A stretch of DNA of 64,000 nt from Hyaloperonospora brassicae (GCA_947650285.1 CANTFL010001217.1:1-64000), one strand, 5' to 3'; positions 12,071 to 24,408 are shown, numbered from the stretch's first letter. Notes: generated by a model from the letters alone, not told the origin. Program-made: numbers and translations.

Positions 12071-14169
12071 CTTAAAGAAAATCAAAATCATTTATTTTAT
12101 TATTTTTAAATAATAAAGATATTAAGATATAAAACCTTAAACTTTGTAATTCAAGTTCTATAACACTATATTTTAATCTAGAAGTTTATTTTTTAAAAAA
12201 AGAATTCGTTAGGAGGGGATCAGGTCTGCAAGAAGGTCGCATATGAATATAAGGCGGAGAAACATTTGTACGTAGATTTCGAAGCGGAGACGTAAAGGCT
12301 CTTGTGTATGATGAGTGTGGCGATCAGGAGTTCAATAGCTATAAGACGACCAAAACAAAATAAAGTTGTAGACATGAAGAACCAAGATGATGCAAAGAAA
12401 ATATACTAAATTTCAAGTGCGATTAAACCAAGACCTATTGATGCCAACTTACCAACCAAGCGAGGTATGGCCAATCATAGATGATCTTAGATCGACGACT
12501 AAAGCTAGTTACGCCATGACTCGGTAAAATTGTGCTTCGACAAAGCAGTCATCAGGTTTATGAGTTTGGTCGTAAGACAAATTACTCCAGGATACCAATA
12601 TTGCTAACCAGCTGCACGACTAAAACGTAAGTAGCTCGGGTTCAACAGGATATATCGATCACAGTATCCTTGTAACATGCTGCATAGTTGGAATTGGCGG
12701 ATCGATCGCCAACGTGTTCAAGACTTGATAGAAATCGCTATTTGCATTATTGATCAAGACCTAGATCGATCGATCGATCTGCAGAGGAGGTCGGCAACAT
12801 GTGAGTCGATTTCAAAAGCATCTGGCGGTGTCGATTAGCAAAAAAAGTGGTTTAATTCAACAATTGTTCGAACTATTCCGTGAGCTCAAAAGATTCTGGC
12901 GAGAAAGTTCGAAAACGTTTCAAAGGATCGTGACGATACATCGCAGCGATCGCATCCAACATGAACAAGTGAGATTCCAAATTTCGTTAAGAGGCGGTCT
13001 AAAGAGCAGAGCTGGGCGAAGTGGGAAATTGGCAATTCCTTGGCTTGGGAAGGTGCGAAGCGAAGAATGCCAAATTGAACTCGTTTCCACTCGTCCAGCT
13101 CATAAGCCAGACATAACGAGGAGAAACTAAAGCAGAAAATATGGGGACGCGATCGCGATAACTAGAAAAAACATTGGGCTGTTTGGAACCTTTGTATTCG
13201 GAAAAGGGTGATACTCGGCGGGTAAAGTAGATCGTGGACCGATTCCCGTGTTTCATCTGAATAGCTAATCGAGCCGTCGGAATCACCAGAGGATTCACAG
13301 AAGAGATCGGCATTCAATACCTATGGGCGGACCGGGCGTAAAAAAGAGACTATGCCGAGAAAGCTGCCATACAGGGGGATGCACGACAGTAGGAAGGAGA
13401 GCGCGACCTTGAAACGCGGCTATGTCGCATCTGTATAATTATCTTTCTTCGTTATCTTGATTTGACGTGGGTGTAAATCAATTTATTTTTGGCAGTAGAC
13501 CATCATGGCCTAGGTGTATTACAAGATGACGGAATCTGGAGAGGAGACGATCGAACTAGAACACCAGAATCACAGGTCGAGACAGCCCGGGCTCGCTTGG
13601 ATGGGATCAAAAAACGGGGTAGACCTTTCTCTTAGGAAGTTTGATTGGTCTGAACATGGTACTCGATTAAGCCGCAGAAGCCAAAGTAGAACTATACCCC
13701 CCATTTGTTACGAGCAGAGCAATTTAGTCAAGGAGGAAATGACGATCGTTTATAGCAAGATCTCTCTCCGGATTAAGGTCCCGAGTGTGAGCTTGAAGTC
13801 AAACTAGTTTGATTTCTTTTTTGAAGATTACTTGTGCACTTGATTAAAATCGCCGTTACGGGGGGCTAGATCACCTTGAAGTTGATCACGTTCGGTAAAT
13901 ACAGCGTCGAGGCAATCGTGAACATGTAAGATCTTAGACTAAGCTTAAAGACATGATTTGTTGAGCTTGGGCTTTTTGAAACTGGCCTGAATCATCTAAT
14001 TCGTCTTCTGCGTCAAGGCTGCGTTCAATCGATCGGCGGTAATATCCATTTTCTGCCGCAGGGAAGACATCGATCAACGAAACGTTTTCAGAGCAGAATG
14101 ACGCGTCGCACCACTTTTACTATCTTTGTTTGAGGCGTTCAGTCTCTTGCGCCCGATATGCGGTTACTT
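12071..14169. other. Non-coding or degenerate stretch
   Basis: No gene could be recognised. An AT-rich segment lies at 12070-12180 and a GATC tetranucleotide run at about 12762-12780. The open frame 12801-13130 (+, 109 residues) is charged and may be a gag remnant, but shows no zinc knuckle or other assignable motif; 13514-13807 (+) likewise. Confidence 0.4.
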
Positions 14170-14750
14170 TGCCGATATGGTGGAGTGGTGATCGCTCTTT
14201 TTTCGAGACGATCCTGAACAGCCACTTGCGCCCGTATGACCGACTAACGGAGATAGTGCTCGGATTCCGTGTTCTGTGTTCTCTTGCTCACCTTGTGTAC
14301 CCGTCGGTAGAGCGGGTTGCGCTCTTCTTGGTGAACATGAGCTGAGACTAAACCTGACCGTTTTATGGATAGGGGTTATTGGTTGAAACTTCTTCACCCA
14401 GGCAAACGTAGGGGCTAATTGAGTGGACATTATTCACTCAATCGCGAACATACGTGGGCGCTCTCTCAGAGTCGCCCTTTTCCGGGGGTGATGCTTGATG
14501 CGCGAGCCTTCTGAACACTTGAGCCGTCTCGCGATCTTAAATCCGAAACGAAAGGTTCCCTGCGTCCGATCGCAGTTCTGGGGGGTTGAAAATTGGCATC
14601 TCACCTGGCCACACACTCCAAGGGATGAGTCTGTAGAGGCGCGGGTCACTCTCTTTTTAAAGGGAGGCCAACGATCCTGTCCGGGAGAAGTCGACGCGTG
14701 TCTTTCGTTGCAAATTCAATTCAATTTAATGTCAACCAACCAAATCCAAA
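14170..14750. repeat. LTR-like repeat, diverged sister of 10550-11100
   Basis: It aligns over its length with 10550-11100 with many substitutions and small indels. It contains the word CTGCGTCCGATCGCAGTT (14559 region), which resembles CTGCGTCCGGTCGTAGTT just inside repeat copies 1 and 2 (3947 region). After it, 14750-16200 has no recognisable coding region. Confidence 0.5.
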
Positions 14751-16254
14751 ACATTTAACTATGCCTATCTGTTCGCTAGGTCATCTGTTGCGAATCGCCT
14801 GTCTCTGTAATTCACTTCTTACATCATGTGGTTTACAGAAGATACTCGGTAGCAGATCGCAAAGGGTAATGAATCGCTCGTGTAGCGGATCGCTAGGTTA
14901 GTGGATCGCGGTATGTGGTGTGCACCAATCGTATGCTCACACGATCCAGCGGTACACACCTAGGATAGATCGTGTTCAATCTTTTGCTTCTTTGATCGGG
15001 CATCCACGATCAGATCGCTGTCGCTTCCGAAACTTCGCATGCTTAACGATCTTGATGATCCGCATCTACAGCCTGCTTCCATATTCACCACCATTTACTG
15101 TATGTTATCGACCAAATAATTCAGATGTTGATCAACTCTTGAGTAAGCCTGTCCTTGGAGCTTTGTAATCCAAGTCCTTGATCGCGGATCGTGACCGGTC
15201 AATCGCCGATCTGCGACTATACTCTTAATTGACCTTGAGGTAGATGAATCCGCATAACTTCAACAACTGTTTTTCTTCCCTCAGTCTGTGCTGATACCAT
15301 TACTTGCGCTAACGGGCCCATCTCCGAGTTCGCTCCACCAATCAAATTGGTTTCGCAATTAAGGCGGATTGAACGATCCATACTTTCCATCATTCTTCTT
15401 CGGCACTTCTCCACACCGATCTAACCACGTTATTGGTTGTTTTCAGTCTTATCCGGTAACGCATACGAGAACACGGAATGGCAGATATCGCGACCTCCTC
15501 GACCAAATTTATTACCTCGAACGGTTATGAGCACGCAGCGCATGTTCTAAATTCTTGCAGTTAAGTGTCTTGTTGAAGGCCGATCAACTGTCACAAGCGA
15601 GTCAGTATGTCAGTCAAGGTTGCGTGATGAACGAAAGGCGAAAAACCGACGCGGATGGATGTCGGGAAATAGGGTCCTCTCAAGCCAGTAATTGCGAGGT
15701 CACAAGGTATGTATGCATGATCGAGGGTCGGACGTTGTTTAAAGTCGTTTCTTGTACTTGGGAATGCAAGATCATTAAGGCTATCTGCCACCAGCTGGGA
15801 TCACCGGGTGATCCGACACCAATAAAGATTGCTGGAGAATATCGTGCACTGGTCACGATGATTTAAGTCAATAAAATGCCAGTTGCGACCGTTGGAAGTA
15901 ATCCGAGCCAGTTGGAGCTTTGGGGTGATCCAAATCAGTGTTGACCAATGAAGATGTTCTGCTGTAAGGCTCGATCGATATAGACCATCCGCTATCGTTC
16001 GCGATCGCGGGGGTGATACGCTTCCAATTGCAATGGACGCAGCAGAATTTGAAGAAGAGGAAAGAGCAGAAAAGCTAAAGGTGTGCACCTTTGTCGACTT
16101 CTACGAACAAAGCTAACACGGTGAATAATTAGTTTGTGCGGGGGAGGGGAGACTGTGTTAAATCAGATAGAGAAGTGTGGCCCGCGATTTCCGATGACAC
16201 TAAGTACTACTTCCGCTGTAGATGTGAGCCACACAGTGGGTTGCACCACGCATT

Positions 16255-16359
16255 GCGATCTTGAACGGTGCGATTCTGAATGACATGATCTTGGGATACG
16301 TAATCTTGGGTGATGTAATCTTCGAAGACGTGATCTTGGGTGACGCGAGCTTGTGCGCC
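16255..16359 (+). repeat. 15-bp tandem repeat with pentapeptide periodicity
   Basis: Seven imperfect 15-bp units of the type GTGATCTTGGGTGAC. In the + frame each unit reads as a five-residue block ([A/V/M]IL[G/N][D/G/Y]), which resembles pentapeptide-repeat periodicity (A-hydrophobic-L-x-x); the frame closes with a stop at 16372-16374. The minus frame also gives a pentad (SPKIT), as any 15-bp repeat would. Whether it belongs to a protein is unknown. Confidence 0.45.
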
Positions 16360-17039
16360 GCGAGAGCGGAATGATAAGGTCGCGTTAATATGGCGTGGAA
16401 CACCGGATATAATGAAAAATCAAACCTCGACATCACAAGGCAAAAATTGGTGGTCTATCCAAACGAAAGAAATCGACTTAGTCGGAGGTTTAGACTTTGG
16501 TTGAATATCATTAATGAGAAATTAATGTGCTTTTAAGTGCACAAATGGTGTCCCTCGTTACGAATAGGATAATTTGGTCTCTCAAAGTCTAAGGAGATCA
16601 TCTGAACACCAAGAATACCGTTTTTAAATTATTTGGCCAGGAGTGCAAAATGCCTCCAAACCCTTTGACTGGGATTTGATGTAGAGTGCAAGATCGTGAT
16701 ACGGCTAAAGTGGTTAGAAGGATCGCGAATCAAGCATCGGCGTTAAACGAGGCGATGTCGTCGAGAGCATGGTGATTCATGTCAAGCATACAAGCACACC
16801 TGTACTCGTGCGAATATTCCTATACGATCATCAATGCACCATAAAACCGGTCAAGTTTCTAGCGACAAAATTCCACTGGGAAGCGTACAGCCCTTCCTAC
16901 TGACGGTGTACATGGTGAGAAAGGAAACAAGCACAGATGCAGAATAACCTCCCATATCCGGTGGTCTGAGCATCAGTGGAGATTCAAGCTCGCAAGAAAT
17001 TTGTGATAATTACTACACCACAAATATCCCAAAATCAGT

Positions 17040-17510
17040 TCTTCGTCGCCGTCATTTTTAATAAATCATTCTTGAGGCTCTCACTTGGCGGAAAGAAGTC
17101 AATATCGGTGTAACCAATGGCTTTGCCAGTATGAAAGTCGGCATACACGAAGTCTATAACTATTATGGGATTTCATATATACACTTTCTACAATCTCCAA
17201 AACATTTTGTCGCCCATATCACATAGTTTGATTTCTAATGAGTATTGGATCGCCAAGACCAACCAAAAGTCCAAATAATTATCTTGTCGCTATGGCATCG
17301 GCTCAAAAACGTGCTGACATAATTTGAAACGATAGCGATTGCCCGACCTACCCTAGCTGCTAATGACGCATCGAAATACCAAATGATGATGCATGATACA
17401 CTGCACCATCTTGTTGCCTATAATTCCAGCTTTAGTACATACCATCGCTGAAACGGACTTTTAAGCCTATAGATGACACCGTACAATCTGCATATACCAG
17501 AACATTGCCG
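17040..17510 (-). pseudogene. Possible degraded coding remnant, unassigned
   Basis: The - strand near 17170-17050 reads IVIDFVYADFHTGKAIGYTD and then IDFFPPSESLKND, which looks like real protein; upstream pieces (FEDHNGNVLVYADC near 17490-17450) are in other frames with several stops between. I could not assign a family. It could be part of a transposon protein or a decayed host gene. Confidence 0.25.
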
Positions 17511-17571
17511 TTATGATCTTCAAAACCTCAGGACATGTACGTGTCCTTAATACATAAGTTTAAGGAAAGAG

Positions 17572-18018
17572 AAGAGTGGAACTGTATTCAATAAATAATT
17601 AAATCTCCTAATTTAATCAATCTCTCTTGATCTCACTAGACTACATCCGAATTCAAACTCCGAATTAAGATCGATGTTCAGCACCAATTGGGCACGTCTA
17701 GCAGTGATTAATGGTAAAATTGGTTGATGTAACGGGCTGCAGTGATCAGTACGTGGAGCGGTGTCGATCATGTTCTCGAAAGTTAATATGCCTTCAGTAT
17801 TTACTCAGAATGCCACCACGAAGACATTGGAGAATATTATAGATAAGGATGAACTCGCATTATTCAATTATTGGTGTCAATGACATACAACGTAATTACA
17901 CCTATACATAACTGGTACGAAACACAAGCGTCGTAGCTGCTCACTACCAGGTCACACATCCCGGGTTACATCTTGCTGTGGATAGACCCCTCGTTAACTC
18001 AAAAGTTTGGGTAAAAAT
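17572..18018 (-). repeat. LTR-like repeat (-), inverted copy of 3504-3943
   Basis: The reverse complement matches 3504-3943 over its whole length with few differences. It lies in the opposite orientation and is not followed by the 1.87 kb repeat, which argues that the block is a separable LTR rather than part of the tandem unit. It shares the CTGCTAGACGTGCCCAAT core with 3504-3943. Confidence 0.6.
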
Positions 18019-19292
18019 CAAGTTAAGTACCCTCTCCGATAGTCGGGCGTCCGAGCGCTAGTGGAGTCGGGATCACATTATCGACTTTGTAAACACCACG
18101 ACATCACATAAACGGGTGCGACTCATCCGTGCCAATGATATAGAGTGCAGAAGAAGTATGATATTATCTCTCCGTAGAATGGAAAAACGATAATGTAACT
18201 AACTTATTGAAGTCATCTGATAATCTGATAATACATGTTCTATATAGAGAAGGTTTGAGGTATATTTGGGTATGCGAACGACCCACTATATCCAGAATAC
18301 CTTCTGCACCTAACTCGAAATATGTCAAGTTTGAAGATATATGCTACTCGTTCACCACTTGTTGCGCGTGGCTAGCACTGATTGGTGGTTTCATTGGCTA
18401 ATGACATGATCAGCGCTAGTCAAATAGCAGTGTGTTACTACCTTCGAAGTATTATAACGTCAAAGATAACAAATTTATCAACACCCGCAACGGCATTATT
18501 CGGATATAAACTTGCTTGATGTTGATGCCATGTAACGAGATCACTTCGTTACATTGTAAACGACGTCGACTTGAAACGTCCGGCCTCGACGTCATATCAT
18601 ATCCGCATTGAGGCATATAGCGCCTAAACTAGTTACGATGTAAGCGGACATACCAATAACTGTGAAGGCCAGTGCAAATGAAAGTTCACGTCCACTATGT
18701 GTAGGAAGCGTTTAATTCAACAGACTCGGTATTTAAATAGAAATAGAGCACAGTAGTACAAATAATCTTATCAATATCGATTACCTTAAGCTTCGTTGGA
18801 TATCATGTTAGTACAAATATGTGACGTAAGTAATGGTGTCACCTTTTTGCGTTTTTTTTCTTATTCAGATGAATGTTGCGGCATATTCGATATCAACCTA
18901 GGTGCATTGTCATTGTTTGTTGCCCAAATATTACTTACCAAAGTTATATTATGGAAACTTATCAAATTTACTTTCGGGTAAAATTCACGCATACAAAATA
19001 ACCTAATATGACGGAATGGCTTCCACGTTCGAAAAATCACACTAGAGTCAGCAACGTTTACGACGATATCGATCTAGGTACACCTTGTGTAAACGCAAGC
19101 TTACAGATATTAAATGTAGTATTCTTACCTAATGGGTAGGACTAAAAACTACACCACTTGAGACCTTTTATATTTTGTGCCGTAGAAGCATAGTGTGCGC
19201 GAAACTGAGTAGCCTACTTCAAACGCAATCCAAGAAAAACACATATGATGGACAGAACGCCAAAAAGATGCACCTACAATCAACATTCATAC
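18019..19292. other. Intergenic, no gene supported
   Basis: No domain was recognised. Sequence near 18365-18400 (TAGCACTGATTGGTGG) resembles the LTR core of the Gypsy families seen elsewhere in the window, so a decayed LTR may be present. Short frames at 18207, 18796 and 19175 (+) have no support. Confidence 0.4.
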
Positions 19293-19825
19293 ATCAATTG
19301 CACCCACGGCAGTGTATGCCTATGTGCATCTACTTCCTCTTTCTCTCTCTACCTGTCGACCGATTGACATGTGCTATCATATGATATGGAACGAAGTGTG
19401 ACTTTGTCATCGTTTGCTTGAACACGAGGTGGCCGACCCTCCACCTCACACTCTATGCTTCTTCTGCAAGCAAGCACAGTCGTACCATGCGTGATGCATC
19501 ATCGTCCATGTTTAAGGTCCTCCTTGCAACGGTCACCGAAACCGAAACGACAGCCGCAACGAATACATCAACAGACACTGCCATCGAGAGTGCAGGAATG
19601 CTCGCGGATGTTGCAGGAAGAAAGGGAATCGAGGACAAAGTACTACAGACTGAGCGAAAGAAAGGTTTTCAAGTGTATGTATTAGCAATCACGATTATCG
19701 TCGCTAAGTGAGCAGCACCAAGTACTCCTCGATATACATGGGGGACGACGACGACACTGCCGCGTTCGCAACAGAACCTCTCGCGGCCCACAACAGCGCC
19801 TTTGCAGCTTCTAAACTCCAAGCAC

Positions 19826-20374
19826 CTACAGGAAATAAGTGACAACGACGGCGGTGAAGGCGGCGGCACTGCCAACAGCCACCGAGGCGGCGCCGGACGA
19901 AGCAGAGCCCGAAGATCCAGCCTCAGGCGCTGGGGTCTCCGATGGCCCTGTCCCAGCGGTCTCGTCCGTGGGGGGCGTTTCACCGGATTCCGCAGGGGCA
20001 TCGGCCCCCCCGAGTGTAGGCGGAGGAGTTCCGCCCGTGGTCGAGTCTGGGGTCGTGGCGGTGGAGTTCATCGCAGCGTTCGGGTCGGCGTTCGGGTCGG
20101 CGTTCGGGTCAGCGTTCGGGTCGGCGTTCGGGGCAGGCGTCGGGGCATTCGGGTCGGCATTCTGGTCGGCAAGAATGGCGCCGCCTGTGACCGGGGCCCC
20201 GTCAGTTCCGCCAGTCGCCGGAGCAGGGGTTCCACCGGCAGCCGGAGCAGGGGCTCCGCCAGTGGCCGGAGGGGTTCCGCCAGTAGTCGTCGTCGTGGTG
20301 GTCGACGGTCCAGCTTCCTGTCCGTTAGCAATGGCGACGATGAGAGCAGCAGCGACGAAACCGAAGACCTTCAT
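19826..20374 (-). CDS. Secreted, probably GPI-anchored Thr/Pro-rich protein, copy 1
   Basis: The 182-residue protein starts with a signal peptide (MKVFGFVAAALIVAIANGQ, cleavage expected after NGQ or nearby), continues as a mucin-like Thr/Pro/Gly/Ala-rich segment with a Thr run, has four full Asp-Pro-Asn-Ala units in the middle, then a Ser/Gly/Ala-rich part and a hydrophobic C-terminus (VAVGSAAAFTAVVVTYFL). This layout fits a heavily O-glycosylated, GPI-anchored cell-wall or surface protein of oomycetes; that role is inferred. The start is supported by the signal peptide, a good context (ACACCATGA) and a core promoter 60-80 bp upstream. The opposite strand is also open in two frames because of the biased composition; those are taken as shadows. 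Confidence 0.8.
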   Translation of the reverse strand: MKVFGFVAAALIVAIANGQEAGPSTTTTTTTGGTPPATGGAPAPAAGGTPAPATGGTDGAPVTGGAILADQNADPNAPTPAPNADPNADPNADPNADPNAAMNSTATTPDSTTGGTPPPTLGGADAPAESGETPPTDETAGTGPSETPAPEAGSSGSASSGAASVAVGSAAAFTAVVVTYFL

Positions 20375-20433
20375 GGTGTACTTGGAAGTGAGTGAATGGA
20401 GAGTGGGGTGGTAGTAGCTGCTGGGCAGTTGCT

Positions 20434-20452
20434 GGGAAATGGGAAAATGAGG
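20434..20452 (-). promoter_or_regulatory. Oomycete core promoter (Inr plus flanking promoter region)
   Basis: The - strand reads CCTCATTTTCCCATTTCCC, which fits the oomycete consensus GCTCATTYYNCAWTTTNYY at 17 of 19 positions. The predicted start (A of TCA) is at about 20448, giving a 5' leader of roughly 74 nt for the gene at 19826-20374. Confidence 0.75.
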
Positions 20453-20705
20453 AGGAGGCTGGCGCGCGAGGCAACCGACACGCTGCGGCGGCGGCTATCC
20501 GCTGTCCAGAGCCGTCGGGACCATCGGGTGGTCGCTTTGCTTCTCTTGCGTGCGCGACCGACGAACGAGCGTACGACACGAACGAAGAAAGGCACAGCCG
20601 GTCGTCGCCTGGTGGGCCATCGCGCGACGAGCACACGATCGATAGGACAAGGACGCATAGTGAACGCGAGAGATGGAAAGGAGACGCGTTTTTACGCCCC
20701 GCGTC

Positions 20706-23228
20706 CCTTGGAGCACAATATTTGGAACTGGCTCGTTTCGTCAGTTGATCGTTGCGACACGCGACCTCTGATCGATGAAGAGCGCTCGGAGGAGTAATGC
20801 AGCATCGTGATGACCAGAGCCATTGCGCTGCTCTGGCTTGCAGCCTTGCGGTAGGCGCAAAGACTCGCTCGCTGCGAACCCTAGCTCGTGGGACATTTGT
20901 CCGCTTGTATGTGTGACTTCCAGAGAGAGGGGAGAGGGGAGAGGGGCGGCCGGTCATGTAAGAGCGACGCCACACAGGATGACGTGAGGTCCGGCTATTC
21001 TGCGCAGGGGTTGACGGGCACGTGGTGTTGGCAACTCTGCGTAGGGGTTGACGGGCACGTGGTGTCGGCACCTTTGCGTGGTGGTCGCAATGCGTTGGCT
21101 GAATGGCGGTCGCATTGCTGTGGCTGCGGGCAAGCGGGAGGCATCTGTCGAGAAGGCCGTTGCACCTGCGCGCGATGACGGAGCGCAGCTGCACTGGCTT
21201 CTAGACCGATGCCTCCCGCTCGCTTGGGCGCCCCAGGAAGGCTACGGTCGGCCTTCCTGAGTGCGAAATCGAGTGGGAGACATCGACTCGGCAGTAAGTG
21301 CAGCAGCGGCCAAGACATACCGAACAATCGTGCGCCTGTTTGACGTGCTTGTCGAAGGATACGACCATCGCAAGAGGGTGGGTGTGGGTGCGGGTGCTTC
21401 GGGACAGCCAGGGATGAGCGAAACAATCAAGACTCCTACCCAGACTCTACAGCGAGCACTACAAACGGGAACGCTCATTGGGTCACGAGCTTCAACAGGA
21501 GCTTGGAATGGCTCGCTTGAATCGCAGACCCGCTCAACCGAACTATCCCAGGGGTGTGGGAGCGCTAGGCAGCTTCTCTTCAGCGCACTGGCAGCCGATG
21601 GAAGAAGAAGGGCGAGTTTTGTTTGTGCCGTCGCGCGGTGAGCCCTTCCGAAACGAGCGACGATTGCACCGGACAAAACCCAGTGGTTTGGGCCATCTCC
21701 ACGCACATTCTACGGACCGATGGTACGTGCCCTGCCAGGCTGCGTGATGAGAGCGGCCGCAACTGTCCCGTGGGAAGTCCAACCGAACTGACAACTGTGC
21801 TCTGGGGAAGAATCTCAGTATCTTGCGTTCGGGGCAAGCGGATTGCGTATTCGACTACCGAGGCCACAAGAACCAACCTGATCCCACTCGGACGCTGAAG
21901 TTGACGGTGGGCTACTACACCATTTAATCGTCATTCCAGATATACCGATGGAGACAAAGATGATCTTGCAATAGCTACGGCCACTGCGACATAGACGAGT
22001 ACTGCCGTTAAGGCGAGCTGTCGCTGAAGGGCAAATGACGAGAGAGAATCGAAGACGACCAACGGGGATCGTGCAAGCCACGTCCAAGCAATTGAGTCTG
22101 CAGCAGGGTGAAGTAATGACAAATACTGGTTCTGTCAAGTATCGCTGCTTGATGTCAACATCGATCGGCCGATGGTAAGACAGACGACTTGCCATGATAT
22201 ACGTATTCGGGGACTAGTCGTTGCAGTGCACCCACAGCTTCATAGGGTTTCCATGGTCAGTACAAGACAGAACTTCTCGTGCCTTCATCACAAAAGCCGT
22301 GGACAACAGCAAGCATCCAGGTCACACGAAACCGAGTTCGTCCAAGTCGTTGCTGCTTTCGTCTGATGGACTCGGAGCAACGGCTCAAACGGCAGACTGG
22401 CAATGTAACAGCGCTCAGGCAAACACCGAGGAAGTTTGGTTCATAGTAACGGACTTATAGCGCATCAAGTCCGAACGGGGGTATCGGGTGATGACTGGGC
22501 AGCTAGACTTGCGTGATGTTGAGAGGATAAAGGACAGCAGTTGCAGTAAGACACCTATCTGTCGAGACTGCGTGGAGACTGCGAAGCGTTTGTCCGGAAA
22601 CGTGCTTGCGCTGCATCGATCGAGACGACATGGTGGGTCAATGGACGAAGAACGGGTGACGCGTCGGCGGACACAACGATTGTTGGGCACATGCGCAGCA
22701 TAGAAGTACATGGTATGCTCTTGCGTGGGAAGGGGTTCCTGGCGGACAGGGTAGGACGACGTGGGGGGGGCTACCGCGTATGGCTTTTTCGTTTGCTACT
22801 GGCTTACGAGATAGTAACCAAATATCTCGATGGCAATGCAGCAGTCTGCAGAGCAGATGCTGCCAATCTTCACCATAACCCGATAGCTCTTGGGCGTCGT
22901 GTATCTATCTACTAGTTCTAAGCGTGGGCAAAGAGATTGCAGGAGAAGACAGCTTCAGCTAGGCAGATAGTATAGTGTGTTGTGCAAGTATGAGGGTCAT
23001 CACTGAAACTGCGTTTAAAGCTTGCGCTAAACTTCTTGAGCCCGACCCCCGAGAGGGTCATCACGCGCTATCACATGTGACCAACTTGGCTACGCCACGG
23101 GTCCACCCAAGCCAACAACCTGCCTCAGGCTATTCCAACGATGTTGCACGTTCTTGGATGGTCAGAAGGCCATCAGTCGATGCTTGTTTTGTTCTTTACT
23201 CGACGCCACGTCGTAATCGACTGGTAGT
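20706..23228. other. Spacer between the segmental duplicates
   Basis: GC-rich, mostly unassigned. A frame at about 21420-21747 (+) contains GHELQQELGMARLNRRPAQP and looks protein-like, but no start, splice or family could be established. Open frames on the - strand (21242-21706, 21815-22195) show no motif. No gene is called here. Confidence 0.4.
21001..21074. repeat. 37-bp tandem repeat, two units
   Basis: Two adjacent copies of TGCG(C/T)AGGGGTTGACGGGC... of 37 bp each, differing at a few positions; a third partial unit begins at 21075 (TGCGTGG). Confidence 0.8.
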
Positions 23229-23769
23229 ACATCAATTGCACCCGCGGCAGTGTATGCCTATGTGCATCTACTTCCTCTTTCTCTCTCTACCTGTCGACCG
23301 ATTGACATGTGCTATCATATGATATGGAACGAAGTGTGACTTTGTCATCGTTTGCTTGAACACGAGGTGGCCGACCCGACCCTCCACCTCACACTCTATG
23401 CTTCTTCTGCAAGCAAGCACAGTCGTACCATGCGTGATGCATCATCGTCCATGTTCAAGGTCCTCCTTGCAACGGTCACCGAAACCGAAACGACAGCCGC
23501 AACGAATACATCAACAGACACTGCCATCGAGAGTGCAGGAATGCTCGCGGATGTTGCAGGAAGAAAGGGAATCGAGGACAAAGTACTACAGACTGAGCGA
23601 AAGAAAGGTTTTCAAGTGTATGTATTAGCAATCACGATTATCGTCGCTAAGTGAGCAGCACCAAGTACTCCTCGATATACATGGGGGGACGACGACGACA
23701 CTGCCGCGTTCGCAACAGAACCTCTCGCGGCCCACAACAGCGCCTTTGCAGCTTCTAAACTCCAAGCAC

Positions 23770-24330
23770 CTACAGGAAATAAGTGACAACGACGGCGGTG
23801 AAGGCGGCGGCACTGCCAACAGCCACCGAGGCGGCGCCGGACGAAGCAGAGCCCGAAGATCCAGCCTCAGGCGCTGGGGTCTCCGATGGCCCTGTCCCAG
23901 CGGTCTCGTCCGTGGGGGGCGTTTCACCGGATTCCGCAGGGGCATCGGCCCCCCCGAGTGTAGGCGGAGGAGTTCCACCCGTGGTCGAGTCTGGGGTCGT
24001 GGCGGTGGAGTTCATCGCAGCGTTCGGGTCGGCGTTCGGGTCGGCGTTCGGGTCAGCGTTCGGGTCGGCGTTCGGGTCGGCGTTCGGGGCAGGCGTCGGG
24101 GCATTCGGGTCGGCATTCTGGTCGGCAAGAATGGCGCCGCCTGTGACCGGGGCCCCGTCAGTTCCGCCAGTCGCCGGAGCAGGGGTTCCACCGGCAGCCG
24201 GAGCAGGGGCTCCGCCAGTGGCCGGAGGGGTTCCGCCAGTAGTCGTCGTCGTGGTGGTCGACGGTCCAGCTTCCTGTCCGTTAGCAATGGCGACGATGAG
24301 AGCAGCAGCGACGAAACCGAAGACCTTCAT
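23770..24330 (-). CDS. Secreted, probably GPI-anchored Thr/Pro-rich protein, copy 2
   Basis: The 186-residue protein is the same as the 19826-20374 product except for one additional Asp-Pro-Asn-Ala unit (five against four), coded by a 12-bp unit near 24030-24080. Signal peptide, Thr run, Ser/Gly/Ala-rich part and hydrophobic GPI-type tail are unchanged. The frame is open further upstream to 24615, but the ATG at 24330 is chosen because it begins the signal peptide and lies about 74 nt from the predicted transcription start. Apparent function: cell-surface glycoprotein (inference). Confidence 0.8.
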   Translation of the reverse strand: MKVFGFVAAALIVAIANGQEAGPSTTTTTTTGGTPPATGGAPAPAAGGTPAPATGGTDGAPVTGGAILADQNADPNAPTPAPNADPNADPNADPNADPNADPNAAMNSTATTPDSTTGGTPPPTLGGADAPAESGETPPTDETAGTGPSETPAPEAGSSGSASSGAASVAVGSAAAFTAVVVTYFL

Positions 24331-24389
24331 GGTGTACTTGGAAGTGAGTGAATGGAGAGTGGGGTGGTAGTAGCTGCTGGGCAGTTGCT

Positions 24390-24408
24390 GGGAAATGGGA
24401 AAATGAGG
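24390..24408 (-). promoter_or_regulatory. Oomycete core promoter, copy 2
   Basis: Identical to the copy 1 element (CCTCATTTTCCCATTTCCC on the - strand), at the same distance from its start codon. The retained promoter suggests both duplicates can be transcribed. Confidence 0.75.

Larger units (their letters stand above)
19293..20705. repeat. Segmental duplication, copy 1
   Basis: About 1.41 kb matching 23229-24657 at near identity. It contains the secreted-protein gene at 19826-20374, its core promoter, 5' leader and about 0.5 kb of 3' flank. Identity starts at ACATCAATTGCACCC and ends at TTTTTACG followed by divergent sequence. The copies are about 3.9 kb apart and in the same orientation. 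Confidence 0.9.

Noticed and set aside
3504..18018. A single large DNA transposon bounded by the inverted blocks 3504-3943 and 17572-18018
   Set aside because: The blocks look like LTRs (TGTAAC/GTTACA and core motif shared with Gypsy LTRs), and the interval holds unrelated, independently oriented elements.
19418..19711. 97-residue + frame (also at 23352-23654) conserved between the duplicates
   Set aside because: It is conserved only because the whole segment is duplicated. No start context, domain or promoter supports it.
19802..20414. Two long + strand frames (197 and 191 residues) over the secreted-protein gene, and the same at 23746-24370
   Set aside because: They are mirror frames of a highly biased, GC-rich repetitive coding sequence. 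The - strand has signal peptide, GPI tail and a well-placed oomycete promoter.
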